This document shows positions 32,883 to 42,160 of a stretch of 64,000 nucleotides of DNA, one piece after another. Origin of the DNA: Archangiaceae bacterium (lineage in GTDB: Bacteria; Myxococcota; Myxococcia; Myxococcales; Myxococcaceae); assembly GCA_016879935.1 (NCBI GenBank), contig JAACJQ010000195.1, positions 1-64,000 of the forward strand, read 5' to 3'. The position numbers and the translations under genes were made by a program. The notes under the pieces are model-generated. The model was not told the origin of the DNA. It saw only the letters and a program-made list of their open reading frames with translations, and searched no databases. Each line of letters opens with the position of its first letter. The first letter of the stretch is position 1.

Positions 32883-34405
32883 TCCGAGATGGGACCGGGA
32901 ATGATGCCGAACGCCACCGTCGCGATGGCCGAGACGACGAGCGCGACTTCGGTCGTCCAGTGACGGAACGGCGCGGGCGCATCGACCGGAGCCGGGCGCA
33001 TGAACATGTAAACGACGACGCGCAGGTAATAGTAGGTGCCCGCGACGCTCGCGAGCACGCCCGCGACGGCCAGCCAGATGAGGCCCGCGTCGACGGCCGC
33101 GCTGAAGATGAAGAGCTTGCCGAGGAAGCCCACCGTCGGCGGAACACCGGCCAGCGACAACATGAACGCCGCCATCGCCGCAGCCCAGCCGGGCTGACGC
33201 TGCGCGAGACCGGCGAAGCGCTCGAGGTCCCACGTGTTGCCGCGCGTCTCGTCTTCACGACGCTCGATGGCCGCCAGCGTGCCGAAGGCGCCGATGGACG
33301 TGACGGTGTAGCCGAGCAGGTAGAAGAGAATGCCCTTGTAGACGCCCGCGTTGACGGCGGCGGTCGCGAGCAGGGGCGTCGCCGTCAGCACACCGCCGAC
33401 GTCGGAGGCCTTCGACCCGGCCGGCACGAACAGCGCGGTCACGCCGAGCAGCAGGTAGCCCGCGTGCGCGATGGAGGAGTACGCCAGCATGCGCTTCACG
33501 TTGCGCTGGGGCATCGCGAGCAGGTTGCCGGCGACCATCGTGAGCAGCGCGAGAATGCTGAAGAGCGTGAAGGGCACCTGCGGGTCGAGGCCGTGCACCA
33601 GCGCGAGGAAGGTACGCACGAGCGCGACGAACGCCGCCGCCTTCACGCCGACGCTCATGAGCGCGGTGACGGGCGTAGGCGCGCCCTCGTACACATCGGG
33701 CGTCCACATGTGGAAGGGAACGGCGGCGACCTTGAAGGCGAAGCCGGCGAGCACGAAGCCGAAGCCCGCGTAGACGAGGCCCGACTTCGTGGCCATGACG
33801 CCCGGCAACACGGTCGCGAGGTCTGAGAGCCGCGTCGTGCCCGTGGCGCCGTACAGCAGGGCCGCGCCGTACAGCAGCAGCGCCGCCGCGAACGCACCGA
33901 GAATGAAGTACTTGAAGCCGGCCTCGGCAGGGCGCGGGCCGCGACGCAGGAACGCGGTGAGCGCGTAGGTGGCGACCGAGAGCACCTCGAGGTTCACGAA
34001 CAGGGTGATGAACTCGTTCGACAGCGCGAGCAGGCTCATGCCCGCGGCCGCGAAGAGCATCAGCGCGTAGAACTCACCGCGCTCGGCGTTGCGGTGCTTC
34101 AGGAAGCCCGAGGCCAGCAGACACGCCAGACCGGTGCCGATGCACACCATCACCGTCAGGAAGCTCGAGAACGGGTCGAGCACCGCGTAGCCCTGCAGCA
34201 CCATGCGCGCAGGCTCGAACGCGTTCGAGAGCGCGAAGGCGCCCGCGACCACCGAGGCGAGCAGCCCGATGATGGCCATGTACGTTCGGTTGGCGGCCGA
34301 GAGGAACACCTCGGAGAGCATCAGCACGATGGCACCGACGACCAGAATGGCCGCGGGCACCACCGCCATGAACTCCGACATCGCAAAGTTGGGCGTGTTC
34401 AGCAC
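32846..34405 (-). CDS. nuoN: NADH-quinone oxidoreductase subunit N
   Basis: GTG at 34405; 519 residues and about 14 membrane helices. It is one of three antiporter-like proton-pumping subunits of complex I in the inner membrane. Conserved features are visible: the helix 5 Glu (NLEVLSVATYAL), Lys in GFAFKVAAVPFHMWTPDVYEG, and MLAYSSIAHAGYLLLG with its Lys/His. Last gene of the nuoEFJKLMN operon, 15 bases after nuoM. Confidence 0.95.
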   Translation of the reverse strand: MLNTPNFAMSEFMAVVPAAILVVGAIVLMLSEVFLSAANRTYMAIIGLLASVVAGAFALSNAFEPARMVLQGYAVLDPFSSFLTVMVCIGTGLACLLASGFLKHRNAERGEFYALMLFAAAGMSLLALSNEFITLFVNLEVLSVATYALTAFLRRGPRPAEAGFKYFILGAFAAALLLYGAALLYGATGTTRLSDLATVLPGVMATKSGLVYAGFGFVLAGFAFKVAAVPFHMWTPDVYEGAPTPVTALMSVGVKAAAFVALVRTFLALVHGLDPQVPFTLFSILALLTMVAGNLLAMPQRNVKRMLAYSSIAHAGYLLLGVTALFVPAGSKASDVGGVLTATPLLATAAVNAGVYKGILFYLLGYTVTSIGAFGTLAAIERREDETRGNTWDLERFAGLAQRQPGWAAAMAAFMLSLAGVPPTVGFLGKLFIFSAAVDAGLIWLAVAGVLASVAGTYYYLRVVVYMFMRPAPVDAPAPFRHWTTEVALVVSAIATVAFGIIPGPISEWLSRAGMVFGN

Positions 34406-34420
34406 GGTAGGGTCACCAGG

Positions 34421-36163
34421 TCAGGGAGTCGGATTGAGCGCAGCGGCGGCGGGCATCAACCGGCCGGTGGGCAGGAAACGCGGCATCGGCGGCTGCGCAG
34501 GCGCGGCGTCGGCGACGGCCACCTTCGCCGGCAGCTGACGCACCATCACGCGCACCTTCGAGTCCTCGGTCGTCGCGTCGGTCTTGCCCGAGGCGTACTG
34601 CGCGCGGGCGAGGAAGCGCTCGGTCGACGGGTTCAACATGTCGAGGAACGGCTGCGGGCGCAGACCCATGATGGCGATGAGCGCGAGCAGCGGAATCGCC
34701 GCGATGATTTCACGACGGTTCAGGTCCTTCAGGCCCAGGTTCTCCTGGTGCGTGACCGTGCCGAAGAAGACCTTCTGCACCATCCACAGCATGTAGGCCG
34801 CGCCGAGGATGACGCAGGTGGTGGCCAGCACGCCGATGACCATCGGCAGGTTCGACTTGAAGGTGCCGAGCAGCACGAGGAACTCGCCCACGAAGCCGTT
34901 GGTGCCGGGCACCGCGATGCTCGAGAACGTCACCACGAGGAAGAAGGCGGTGAAGATGGGCATCACCTTCGCGATGCCGCCGTAGTCGGCCATGAGGCGC
35001 GCGTGGCGGCGCTCGTAGAGGAAGCCGAAGAGGAGGAAGAGGGCTCCGGTCGACACGCCGTGGTTCAGCATCTGGTACGCGCTGCCCGTGGCGCCTTCGC
35101 CCGTGAAGGCGAACATGCCCAGCATGCAGTAGCCGAGGTGGCTGACCGACGAGTACGCGATGAGCTTCTTGATGTCTTTCTGCGCGAGGCACATCAGCGC
35201 GCCGTAGACGATGCCGATGACGGCCAGAATGCTGATGGGCAATTGGTACTGCCGCGCGGCCCCGGGGAAGAGCGGCACCGCGAAGCGCCAGAAGCCGAAG
35301 GTGCCCATCTTCAGCATCACGCCGGCGAGAATCATCGAGCCGGCCACCGGCGCCTGCACGTGCGCGTCGGGCAACCACGTGTGCACGGGGAACATCGGCA
35401 CCTTGATGGCGAACGCGATGGAGAACGCGATGAACATCAGCGGGCCCCAGCGGTAGAGCGCGTGCGCTCCGGCCGAGATGTTGTTGCAGTCACCCGCCGC
35501 GGTGCAGGCCGCCACTTCGCGGTTGAGCGACATGAGGCCGTTGTAGAGCGTCGCGTAGTCGAAGCTGCGCTGACCGGCGGGAGCGGCGATGAAGTACACG
35601 CCCAGCAGCGCCACCAGCATGAGCAGCGAGCCGACGAGCGTGTAGAGGAAGAACTTCGTCGCGGCCATCTGGCGCTCTTCCGAGCCCCACACGCCGATGA
35701 GCAGGTACATCGGAATCAGCATCGCCTCGAAGAAGACGTAGAAGAGCAGCACGTCGAGCGAGCACACCGCGCCGAGCAGCGCCGTCTGCAGCACCAGCAG
35801 CGCGAGGTGGAACTCCTTCACGCGCTCGTCGATGAACGTCCAGCAGGCGAGCACCACGAGGGGCCCCAGCACGCCGGTCAGCAGCACCAGCGTCATCGCG
35901 AGGCCGTCGACACCGATGTGGTAGCTCAGGCCGAGCTCGTCGATCCACGCGAGCCGGTACTCCATCTGGAACTCGACCGGGCTCTTCGGCACGAAGCGAG
36001 TCCACGCCCAGACGCAGGTGAGCAGGTTCAGCAGCATGCCCAGCAGGGTCACGCCGCGAATCTGCGCCTTCTCGGTCTTGGGCATGAACATCACCAACGC
36101 CGCCACCAGCAGTGGCGAGAAGATGACGAGGTTCAGCATGCGGGAGTCGTAGATGCTGTTCAC
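34421..36163 (-). CDS. nuoM: NADH-quinone oxidoreductase subunit M
   Basis: GTG at 36163 overlaps the nuoL stop as GTGA; an ATG at 36139 is the alternative. 580 residues, antiporter-like membrane subunit of complex I. Family features include FFEAMLIPMYLLIGVWG with the key Glu, AFAIKVPMFPVHTWLPDAH with Lys and His, and IAYSSVSHLGYCMLG. A periplasmic-side loop of about 45 residues with two cysteines (AACTAAGDC) and a Pro/Ala-rich C-terminal tail of some 50 residues are longer than in E. coli. Confidence 0.95.
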   Translation of the reverse strand: MNSIYDSRMLNLVIFSPLLVAALVMFMPKTEKAQIRGVTLLGMLLNLLTCVWAWTRFVPKSPVEFQMEYRLAWIDELGLSYHIGVDGLAMTLVLLTGVLGPLVVLACWTFIDERVKEFHLALLVLQTALLGAVCSLDVLLFYVFFEAMLIPMYLLIGVWGSEERQMAATKFFLYTLVGSLLMLVALLGVYFIAAPAGQRSFDYATLYNGLMSLNREVAACTAAGDCNNISAGAHALYRWGPLMFIAFSIAFAIKVPMFPVHTWLPDAHVQAPVAGSMILAGVMLKMGTFGFWRFAVPLFPGAARQYQLPISILAVIGIVYGALMCLAQKDIKKLIAYSSVSHLGYCMLGMFAFTGEGATGSAYQMLNHGVSTGALFLLFGFLYERRHARLMADYGGIAKVMPIFTAFFLVVTFSSIAVPGTNGFVGEFLVLLGTFKSNLPMVIGVLATTCVILGAAYMLWMVQKVFFGTVTHQENLGLKDLNRREIIAAIPLLALIAIMGLRPQPFLDMLNPSTERFLARAQYASGKTDATTEDSKVRVMVRQLPAKVAVADAAPAQPPMPRFLPTGRLMPAAAALNPTP

Positions 36164-38364
36164 GGGACGTACCTCTGAAGAATCCACACGAGGGCGCCGG
36201 CGAGGCCGAGCGCCATGATGGCGGCGTAGGCCTGCGCGTCACCCGTCTGCAGGTAGCGCAACACGGCGCCCGTACGCTGCGTCACCCACGCAGTGCCACG
36301 CACGGCGACGCCGTCGATGAGAATCGAGTCGACCACCCGCCACAGCACGCGCGACACCACGCCGATGGGGCGAATGACGAGCAGCTGGTACACCTCGTCG
36401 ACGTAGAACTTGTTGAACGAGAAGCGGCGCACGGCGTCGAGCGTCGGGTTGAGCGGCTGGCCGGCACGCGACGGGAACACGCGCATGTAGAGGAAGAACG
36501 CGAGGCCGCCGCCCGTGATGGCGATGACCCACGCCTGAATGTAGGCGCCGTAGGGAACGTGCTCTTCGGCGGGAATGACGAGGAACTGCCGCTTCGCCAG
36601 GTTCTCCTGCGTGGTGCGGAAGACGGGGTCGAGGAAGTTCTCCATCAACGTCTGAATCGTGTTGCGGCCCTCGGGCTTCATGATGGGCAGGCCGTGCACC
36701 AGCGCGACCACCGACAGCACCGCGAGCACCACCAGCGGCAGCGTCATGTGCCAGCTCGACTCGTGCGCGTGCGGCGTCTTCGCCTCCTTCGAGCGCGGGT
36801 ACTCGAACGCCACGAAGTACATGCGCATCATGTAGAAGGCCGTGCAGCCTGCGGTGATGACGCCCAGCACGTAGGCCACGTGCAGCGCCCACTCGACCTG
36901 CGGAATCGAGTTGGTGTGCGCCGCATGCAGAATGGCGTCCTTCGAGAAGAAGCCTGAGAGCGGGAAGATGCCGGTGATGGCCAGCGTCGCCACGAGGAAG
37001 GTGGCCCACGTCGTCGGCATCTCTTTGCGCAGGTTGCCCAGCTTGGTGATGTCTTCTTCGTCACCGTTGCCGTGCATCACGCTGCCCGCGCCGAGGAAGA
37101 GACAGGCCTTGAAGAACGCGTGCGTGACGACGTGCAGGAAGGCCGCCCAGAACGCGCCTGCGCCGATGCCGAGGAACATGAGGCCCAGCTGCGAGACCGT
37201 CGAGTACGCCAGCACCTTCTTGAGGCCCTTCTGGCTGAAGGCGATGAGCGCGGCGATGAGGGCGGTGGCTCCACCGATGAGCGCGATGGTGGCCATGGCC
37301 GTCGGCGAGAGCACCGCGAGCCACGAGATGCGGCAGAACAGGTAGATGCCCGAGGTGACCATCGTCGCGGCGTGGATGAGCGCCGAGACGGGTGTCGGGC
37401 CAGCCATGGCGTCAGGCAGCCAGACGTAGAGCGGAATCTGCGCAGACTTGCCGGCGGCGCCGAGCAGGAAGAGGAGCAGCGCAATCGTCAGCACGCGGCC
37501 GAACGTCATGCCCTCGAGCGGGCCCGACGGAATCTTGTCGTCGAGCAGGCTCGCGAAGACCTTCGAGCCCTCTTCCAGCACGCTCACCGAGAGCGGCCCC
37601 TTCTGCTTCGCGCCGTCAGACAGACGCGCGAGCACCGAGCTGCCTTCGAGGCCTGGGCGGCCGAGCTTCGAGGAGACGTCGGCCGGCATCTTCATGGCGG
37701 CCTCGAGCGCGAGCACCATGATGAAGCTGCCGACGAGGAAGCCGAAGTCGCCGATGCGGTTGGTGATGAATGCCTTGCGGCCGGCGTACGCCTTCGCGGG
37801 GTCGGTGTACCAGAAGCCAATCAGCAGGTAGCTGCACATGCCGACGCCTTCCCAGCCGACGAAGAGCAGCGGCAGCGAGTCGCCCAGCACCAGCGTGAGC
37901 ATCGCGGCGACGAACAGGTTCAGGTACGCGAAGAAGCGCCAGTAGCCGTCGTCGTGAGACATGTACTCGGTCGAGTACAGGTGAATGAGGAAGCCGACGC
38001 CGGTGATGACGAGCAGCATCGAGCCCGACAGGTGGTCGGCGAACAGCCCGAACGTCACCTTGAAGGTGCCTGCCGAGAACCACGTGCCGAAGTCGGCGCC
38101 GACCGCGTAGTTCACGCTGCCGAACGGCGTCATCGCCATCGCGCGGTAGTCGTTGATGGTCCAGAAGACGATGAGCGACAGGAGGAAGCTGCCGAACACC
38201 GCGCCGACGGCGACGAGGTGCGTGTTGGCCCGGCCGAGCACCTTGCCGAACACACCACTGACGAAGGCGCCGATGAGCGGCAGCAAGATGATGAGCCACA
38301 ACAGCTGGCCCGCCTGCTGGGGGTCGACCGGAGCGGTCTGAAAGAACTCGACGAGTTTCTGCAT
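36160..38364 (-). CDS. nuoL: NADH-quinone oxidoreductase subunit L
   Basis: ATG at 38364; 734 residues, longer than the E. coli subunit (about 613). Core signatures are present: FVGWEGVGMCSYLLIGFW with Glu, GKSAQIPLYVWLPDAM with Lys, and VLAYSTVSQLGLMFLGIG. The extra length comes mainly from a soluble insertion of about 65 residues (around ADVSSKLGRPGLEGSS to GPLEGMTFG) and a loop before the long lateral helix near the C-terminus. It pumps protons in the distal arm of complex I. 20 bases follow nuoK. Confidence 0.95.
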   Translation of the reverse strand: MQKLVEFFQTAPVDPQQAGQLLWLIILLPLIGAFVSGVFGKVLGRANTHLVAVGAVFGSFLLSLIVFWTINDYRAMAMTPFGSVNYAVGADFGTWFSAGTFKVTFGLFADHLSGSMLLVITGVGFLIHLYSTEYMSHDDGYWRFFAYLNLFVAAMLTLVLGDSLPLLFVGWEGVGMCSYLLIGFWYTDPAKAYAGRKAFITNRIGDFGFLVGSFIMVLALEAAMKMPADVSSKLGRPGLEGSSVLARLSDGAKQKGPLSVSVLEEGSKVFASLLDDKIPSGPLEGMTFGRVLTIALLLFLLGAAGKSAQIPLYVWLPDAMAGPTPVSALIHAATMVTSGIYLFCRISWLAVLSPTAMATIALIGGATALIAALIAFSQKGLKKVLAYSTVSQLGLMFLGIGAGAFWAAFLHVVTHAFFKACLFLGAGSVMHGNGDEEDITKLGNLRKEMPTTWATFLVATLAITGIFPLSGFFSKDAILHAAHTNSIPQVEWALHVAYVLGVITAGCTAFYMMRMYFVAFEYPRSKEAKTPHAHESSWHMTLPLVVLAVLSVVALVHGLPIMKPEGRNTIQTLMENFLDPVFRTTQENLAKRQFLVIPAEEHVPYGAYIQAWVIAITGGGLAFFLYMRVFPSRAGQPLNPTLDAVRRFSFNKFYVDEVYQLLVIRPIGVVSRVLWRVVDSILIDGVAVRGTAWVTQRTGAVLRYLQTGDAQAYAAIMALGLAGALVWILQRYVP

Positions 38365-38384
38365 GGCGTTTTGTCCGGTTCCCG

Positions 38385-38699
38385 TCAGTGCTTCATGGAC
38401 TGAATCTCTTCGATGTTGACGGTGCCTCGGTTGCGGAAGACCGAGATGATGATGGCGAGGCCGACGGCGGCTTCGGCCGCTGCGACGGCGATGATGAAGA
38501 ACGGGCTGATGTGGCCGACGGTGTCGCCACGCTCACGCGCGAACGCGAGGAACGTGAGGTTCGCCGCGTTCAGCATGAGCTCGATGCACATGAAGACGAC
38601 GAGCGCGTTGCGGCGAATGAGCACGCCGAGCATGCCGAGGCAGAACAGCGCCGCCGCGAGGATGAGGTAGTTGGCCGTGGGAACGACGGTGAAGTTCAT
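38385..38699 (-). CDS. nuoK: NADH-quinone oxidoreductase subunit K
   Basis: ATG at 38699; 104 residues, three membrane helices, the standard size. The two buried Glu residues that form the proton path are visible in [13 protein letters not shown] and [13 protein letters not shown]. Located between nuoJ and nuoL in the usual order, with gaps of 15 and 20 bases. Confidence 0.97.
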   Translation of the reverse strand: MNFTVVPTANYLILAAALFCLGMLGVLIRRNALVVFMCIELMLNAANLTFLAFARERGDTVGHISPFFIIAVAAAEAAVGLAIIISVFRNRGTVNIEEIQSMKH

Positions 38700-38714
38700 G
38701 GTCGTGTCTCCAGG

Positions 38715-39230
38715 TCAGATGCGCGACTTCGCGACCACCACGGCGCCGACGATGGCGACGAGGAGCAGCAGCGAGACCGCTTCGAAGGGGAACAACCACT
38801 GCGTGTACATGACCGCGCCCAGCTGTTTGAGCGTGCCGAACGTGGCCACGCGGCCCGCGTCGCTCGCCCACGCGATGGTGTCGCTCGAGGGGAGCTTGCG
38901 GAAGACGCTGACGAGCGCGGCCAGCAGCGCGACCGTGGCGATGGCTCCCGCGATGCGTGACGGCGACAGCTGCGCGATGGGCCCCGTGTCGGTCAGCGAC
39001 AGCAGCATGATGACGAAGAGGAAGAGCACCATGATGGCGCCCGCGTAGACGAGGATCTGGAGCACCGCGATGGTGTGTGCCCAGAGCAGCACGTAGATGC
39101 CGGCGAGGAAGAAGAAGCTCGCGACCAGCGACATCGCGCTCGCGACGGGGTTGCGCACGAAGATGACGCTCGCCGCCGAGACGATGGTGCCGATCGAGAA
39201 GACCACGAACAACAGCTGCTCGGCGTTCAC
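38715..39230 (-). CDS. nuoJ: NADH-quinone oxidoreductase subunit J
   Basis: GTG at 39230 overlaps the nuoF stop as GTGA. 171 residues and five hydrophobic helices; typical NuoJ motifs FVRNPVASAMSLV and LQILVYAGAIMVLFLFVIM are present. Its direct linkage to nuoF is unusual, because nuoG, nuoH and nuoI normally stand between them. Confidence 0.95.
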   Translation of the reverse strand: MNAEQLLFVVFSIGTIVSAASVIFVRNPVASAMSLVASFFFLAGIYVLLWAHTIAVLQILVYAGAIMVLFLFVIMLLSLTDTGPIAQLSPSRIAGAIATVALLAALVSVFRKLPSSDTIAWASDAGRVATFGTLKQLGAVMYTQWLFPFEAVSLLLLVAIVGAVVVAKSRI

Positions 39231-40567
39231 TGGAACTCTCCGTACGCGCCCCACGGCTTCTCACCGTACGGGCAGCCCTTGCGGGTGATGTGCTCCTCGA
39301 ACTCCTTGCGGAACTTCTGCACGAAGGACTGCACGGGCAGGGCTCCGGCATCGCCGAGGGCGCAGATGGTGTTGCCCAGCCCGATGGGCGGCCAGGGCGC
39401 GATGGCCTGGGCGACGTTCATGAGCGTGTCGAGGTCGCTCATCTCGCCGCGGCCTTCTTCGATCTTGCGAATGAGGCGCGCCATCCACGGCTGGCCTTCA
39501 CGGCAGGGCGTGCACTGGCCGCACGACTCTTCGGCGTAGAACCGCGCCACGCGCCAGATGCTGCGCACCGCGCAGGTCGCGTCGTCGATGACGATGACGC
39601 CACCCGAGCCGGCCATGGAGTTGAGCGGCTTGAAGGCGTCGAACTCGAGCTTCACGTCGAGCTCGTCGGGCGTCAGCACCGGCGCCGAGCTGCCACCGGG
39701 AATGACGGCCTTCACGTTGCGGCCTTCGGGCAGACCCTGACCGTATTCCTTGTCGTAGATGAGCTCGCGCATCGAGGTGTCCATCGACACTTCGTACGTA
39801 CCGGGGCGAATGACCGAGCCCGAGAGCGTGACGAGGCGCGTGCCACCCGACTTCGCGGCGCCGAGCTTCGAGAACCAGTCGGCGCCCTTCTCGAAGATGC
39901 GGGGCAGCGCGGCGATGGTCTCGACGTTGTTCACCACCGTGGGGCAGCCGAAGAGGCCGACGACGGCAGGGAACGGCGGCTTGAGGCGGGGCCAGCCCTT
40001 CTTGCCTTCGAGCGACTCGAGCAGCGCGGTCTCTTCACCGCAGATGTACGCGCCGGCGCCGCGCACCTGCACGACGTTCAGCTCGAAGTCCTTGCCCATC
40101 AGCTTCTTGCCAAAGATGCCGTCGGCGTAGGCCTCGGCGATGGCGGCGTCGAGCACGCTCGAGGGGTATTTGAACTCGCCGCGCGCGTAGATGTAGCAGC
40201 TGTGCGCGCCGAGCGCGTAGCAGGCGATGCCGATGCCCTCGAGGAGCATGTGCGGGTCGTTCTCGAGAATGAACCGGTCTTTCGCGGTGCCCGGCTCGGA
40301 CTCGTCGGCGTTGATGGCGAGGTAGCGGGGCTTGGTGTTCTTCTCGAGCGAGGGCACGAAGCTCCACTTGAGCCCCGTGGGGAAGCCGGCGCCGCCACGG
40401 CCACGCAGGTTCGACTTCTTCACCTCGTCGGTGATCTGCGCAGGCTGCATCGAATCGAGCACGCGCTTGAGCTGCTGATAGCCGCCGCGCTCCTTGTAGC
40501 CCTTGAGCGTGTTCTGACCGGGCTTGCCCCAGTCGCGCGTCATGACCTTCTCGGTGAGCACGCTCAT
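39227..40567 (-). CDS. nuoF: NADH-quinone oxidoreductase subunit F (NADH- and FMN-binding)
   Basis: ATG at 40567 overlaps the nuoE stop as ATGA. 446 residues. The FMN/NADH-binding glycine-rich loop (LRGRGGAGFPTGLKW) and NADESEPGT are present, as is the Cys set for the N3 4Fe-4S cluster (ESCGQCTPCREG plus a later Cys in GNTICALGD). It oxidises NADH in the peripheral arm and passes electrons on through NuoE/NuoG. NuoG is not encoded in this window. Confidence 0.97.
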   Translation of the reverse strand: MSVLTEKVMTRDWGKPGQNTLKGYKERGGYQQLKRVLDSMQPAQITDEVKKSNLRGRGGAGFPTGLKWSFVPSLEKNTKPRYLAINADESEPGTAKDRFILENDPHMLLEGIGIACYALGAHSCYIYARGEFKYPSSVLDAAIAEAYADGIFGKKLMGKDFELNVVQVRGAGAYICGEETALLESLEGKKGWPRLKPPFPAVVGLFGCPTVVNNVETIAALPRIFEKGADWFSKLGAAKSGGTRLVTLSGSVIRPGTYEVSMDTSMRELIYDKEYGQGLPEGRNVKAVIPGGSSAPVLTPDELDVKLEFDAFKPLNSMAGSGGVIVIDDATCAVRSIWRVARFYAEESCGQCTPCREGQPWMARLIRKIEEGRGEMSDLDTLMNVAQAIAPWPPIGLGNTICALGDAGALPVQSFVQKFRKEFEEHITRKGCPYGEKPWGAYGEFQ

Positions 40568-41052
40568 GTCAAGGTCTCCAGAAGGCGGTCGACCTTCTCT
40601 TTGGTGAGGTTCTCGTGGTGGTCCTCGTTGATCTGCATGCACGGGGCGGTGCCGCAGCTGGCGAGACACTCGGTCTCACGCAGGAAGACCTTCTCGCCGT
40701 TGGTGCCGGCGTGCGTGTTGAGCTTCTGCTCGAGGTACTTGAGCATGCCCTCGGCGCCGCGCAGCGCACACGAGAGGTTCGTGCAGACGTCGATGACGTA
40801 CTTGCCCGGCTTCTCGGTGTGGAACATCACGTAGAACGTCGCGACCTCGTAGCAGTGCGCGACCGTGGTCTCGAGGCGCTCGGCGACGAGCTTCATGCCC
40901 TCGGGCGGGCACCAGGTCTTGATGCTCTGGAGGAGCCGCAGCGCCGGCAACATCGCGGCGCTCTTGCGGTCGTTCGGGTAGTGAGAGAGCAGCTGGGCGA
41001 TTCCATCATCGAATCGTTTCTGCTCTGCGGGCGTGAAGAGGGGCTCCGACAT
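40564..41052 (-). CDS. nuoE: NADH-quinone oxidoreductase subunit E (2Fe-2S)
   Basis: ATG at 41052; 162 residues, thioredoxin-like ferredoxin fold. The four 2Fe-2S ligands appear as CTNLSC and CLASCGTAPC. First gene of the operon nuoEFJKLMN. The upstream 97 bases to the next gene must hold the promoter; no clear -35/-10 pair or Shine-Dalgarno site was recognised. Confidence 0.96.
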   Translation of the reverse strand: MSEPLFTPAEQKRFDDGIAQLLSHYPNDRKSAAMLPALRLLQSIKTWCPPEGMKLVAERLETTVAHCYEVATFYVMFHTEKPGKYVIDVCTNLSCALRGAEGMLKYLEQKLNTHAGTNGEKVFLRETECLASCGTAPCMQINEDHHENLTKEKVDRLLETLT

Positions 41053-41116
41053 GGCGGCGGGTTCGTAGAAGCGTGCACCCCCCGCGTCAACGAAAACCCT
41101 GGTGTCGACGAGCAGT

Positions 41117-41140
41117 TCTGATCACCGCCGCGCGATCAGA
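41117..41140 (-). terminator. Hairpin between the lipoprotein gene at 41150 and nuoE
   Basis: TCTGATC at 41117-41123 pairs with GATCAGA at 41134-41140, seven bases around a ten-base loop. It lies ten bases downstream of the stop of the gene at 41150 and upstream of nuoE. No T-run follows, so it could be a weak terminator or part of the nuo leader. Confidence 0.3.
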
Positions 41141-41149
41141 AAGTGATGG

Positions 41150-41557
41150 TCAGGGCGTTCCGCCGTCGGCCAGGCAGAGGCCGGTCGGGTACCAGCAGCC
41201 CGAGGCGCACGTCGCCAGCGTTCGGCCGAAGCACGAGCGCACGCCGGCGTCGGTGCCCGCGCAGTCGCGGCCCTTCCACGATTGACCGCTGGGGCAGCTG
41301 ACGGAGCCACCATCGAGTACGGCGGGCGGCGCACACGGCCCGTCCGAGACCTGCGACCAGCAGCTGGTTCCGCTCGCGCAGCTGAAGAAGGTGCCCGAAA
41401 CCGGAGCCGTGCAGTACTCGACGCCCACGTACTCCGACGAACACGCCACCGCGGGGGCCGTGCCGGGGTTCTTCGGCGGCTCGCAGACGGTCGCGTTCGG
41501 AGCAGCAGCACAGCCAGCCATCACCAGGCACACGGACCACGTTCGCAGCGTCGACAT
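41150..41557 (-). CDS. Cys-rich lipoprotein
   Basis: ATG at 41557 starts a signal peptide with lipobox VMAGC. The 135-residue product has about a dozen further cysteines (CASGTSCWSQ, CSSEYVG, CFGRTLATCASGCW), consistent with a disulfide-stabilised extracellular domain. No known fold is recognised. It is on the same strand as nuoE and just upstream of it, 97 bases apart. Confidence 0.75.
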   Translation of the reverse strand: MSTLRTWSVCLVMAGCAAAPNATVCEPPKNPGTAPAVACSSEYVGVEYCTAPVSGTFFSCASGTSCWSQVSDGPCAPPAVLDGGSVSCPSGQSWKGRDCAGTDAGVRSCFGRTLATCASGCWYPTGLCLADGGTP

Positions 41558-41586
41558 GTTGGGGCACTTTCCTGGGCGCGTTCGGC

Positions 41587-42012
41587 TCACCGTCGCCCGA
41601 ACTTGTACGCCTCACGCACGGTGACGCCCGGCCCCGTCACCACCAGCACCAGATCCTGAACGGGGAGCGCTTCGGAAGCAAACGAGAGCGGCTCGAGGTG
41701 TGATTTCGCCTCCGTCGTCGGGTCGAGCGTGAAGAAGGTGCGGCCTCGTTTCACCTGAAGGCCCGGGGGCAACTCGAGCTGCACGGTGATGGGCGACGCG
41801 CTCGGGCCGTAGTCGACACGGGCGCCAAGCTCCATGCGGGTCGGCGTGAGCACCTGTTGCTGCCACGTCGCCACCACCTTTGGCGGCAGGGGCGGCGTCG
41901 GCGGCTCAGCGACCTTCACGGGCTCGACCGGAGCCACCACCGGCGACGCCTTCTTCTCGTCGCAGGTGCACGCCGTGACGCCGAGGAGTGCCGCCAGAAC
42001 CCACATGCGCAT
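41587..42012 (-). CDS. Lipoprotein of unknown function
   Basis: ATG at 42012; 141 residues. Lipobox LGVTAC followed by Cys15, then a Pro/Val-rich linker and a beta-rich domain (PITVQLELPPGLQVKRG; LVLVVTGPGVTVREAY). No recognised family. It is divergent from the receiver gene at 42161 and shares a 148-base upstream region containing two copies of TGACGTGACG. Confidence 0.75.
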   Translation of the reverse strand: MRMWVLAALLGVTACTCDEKKASPVVAPVEPVKVAEPPTPPLPPKVVATWQQQVLTPTRMELGARVDYGPSASPITVQLELPPGLQVKRGRTFFTLDPTTEAKSHLEPLSFASEALPVQDLVLVVTGPGVTVREAYKFGRR

Positions 42013-42087
42013 GTGCCCACCTGTAGCACTCCGTCACCCAATCGTCGGAACCTGAATGGAATCAGCGCGCTCGCCCCTCAATGAAGT

Positions 42088-42149
42088 TGACGTGACGCCT
42101 GAAGCGGTGTGGCCTCTGGCTCCTTCCTTGGTTGGCGAGTGACGTGACG
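42088..42149. promoter_or_regulatory. Perfect decamer direct repeat upstream of the receiver gene
   Basis: TGACGTGACG occurs at 42088-42097 and again at 42140-42149, 52 bases apart, which is about five helical turns, in the divergent region between 42012 and 42161. The spacing would place both copies on the same face of the DNA. Which regulator would bind is unknown. Confidence 0.35.
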
Positions 42150-42160
42150 GGGTTCTCACT

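Noticed and set aside
42117-42131. Sigma-54-like TGGCTCC-N4-TTGG before the receiver gene
   Set aside because: The invariant GC of the -12 element is missing (TTGG in place of TTGC), so it is not counted as a promoter.
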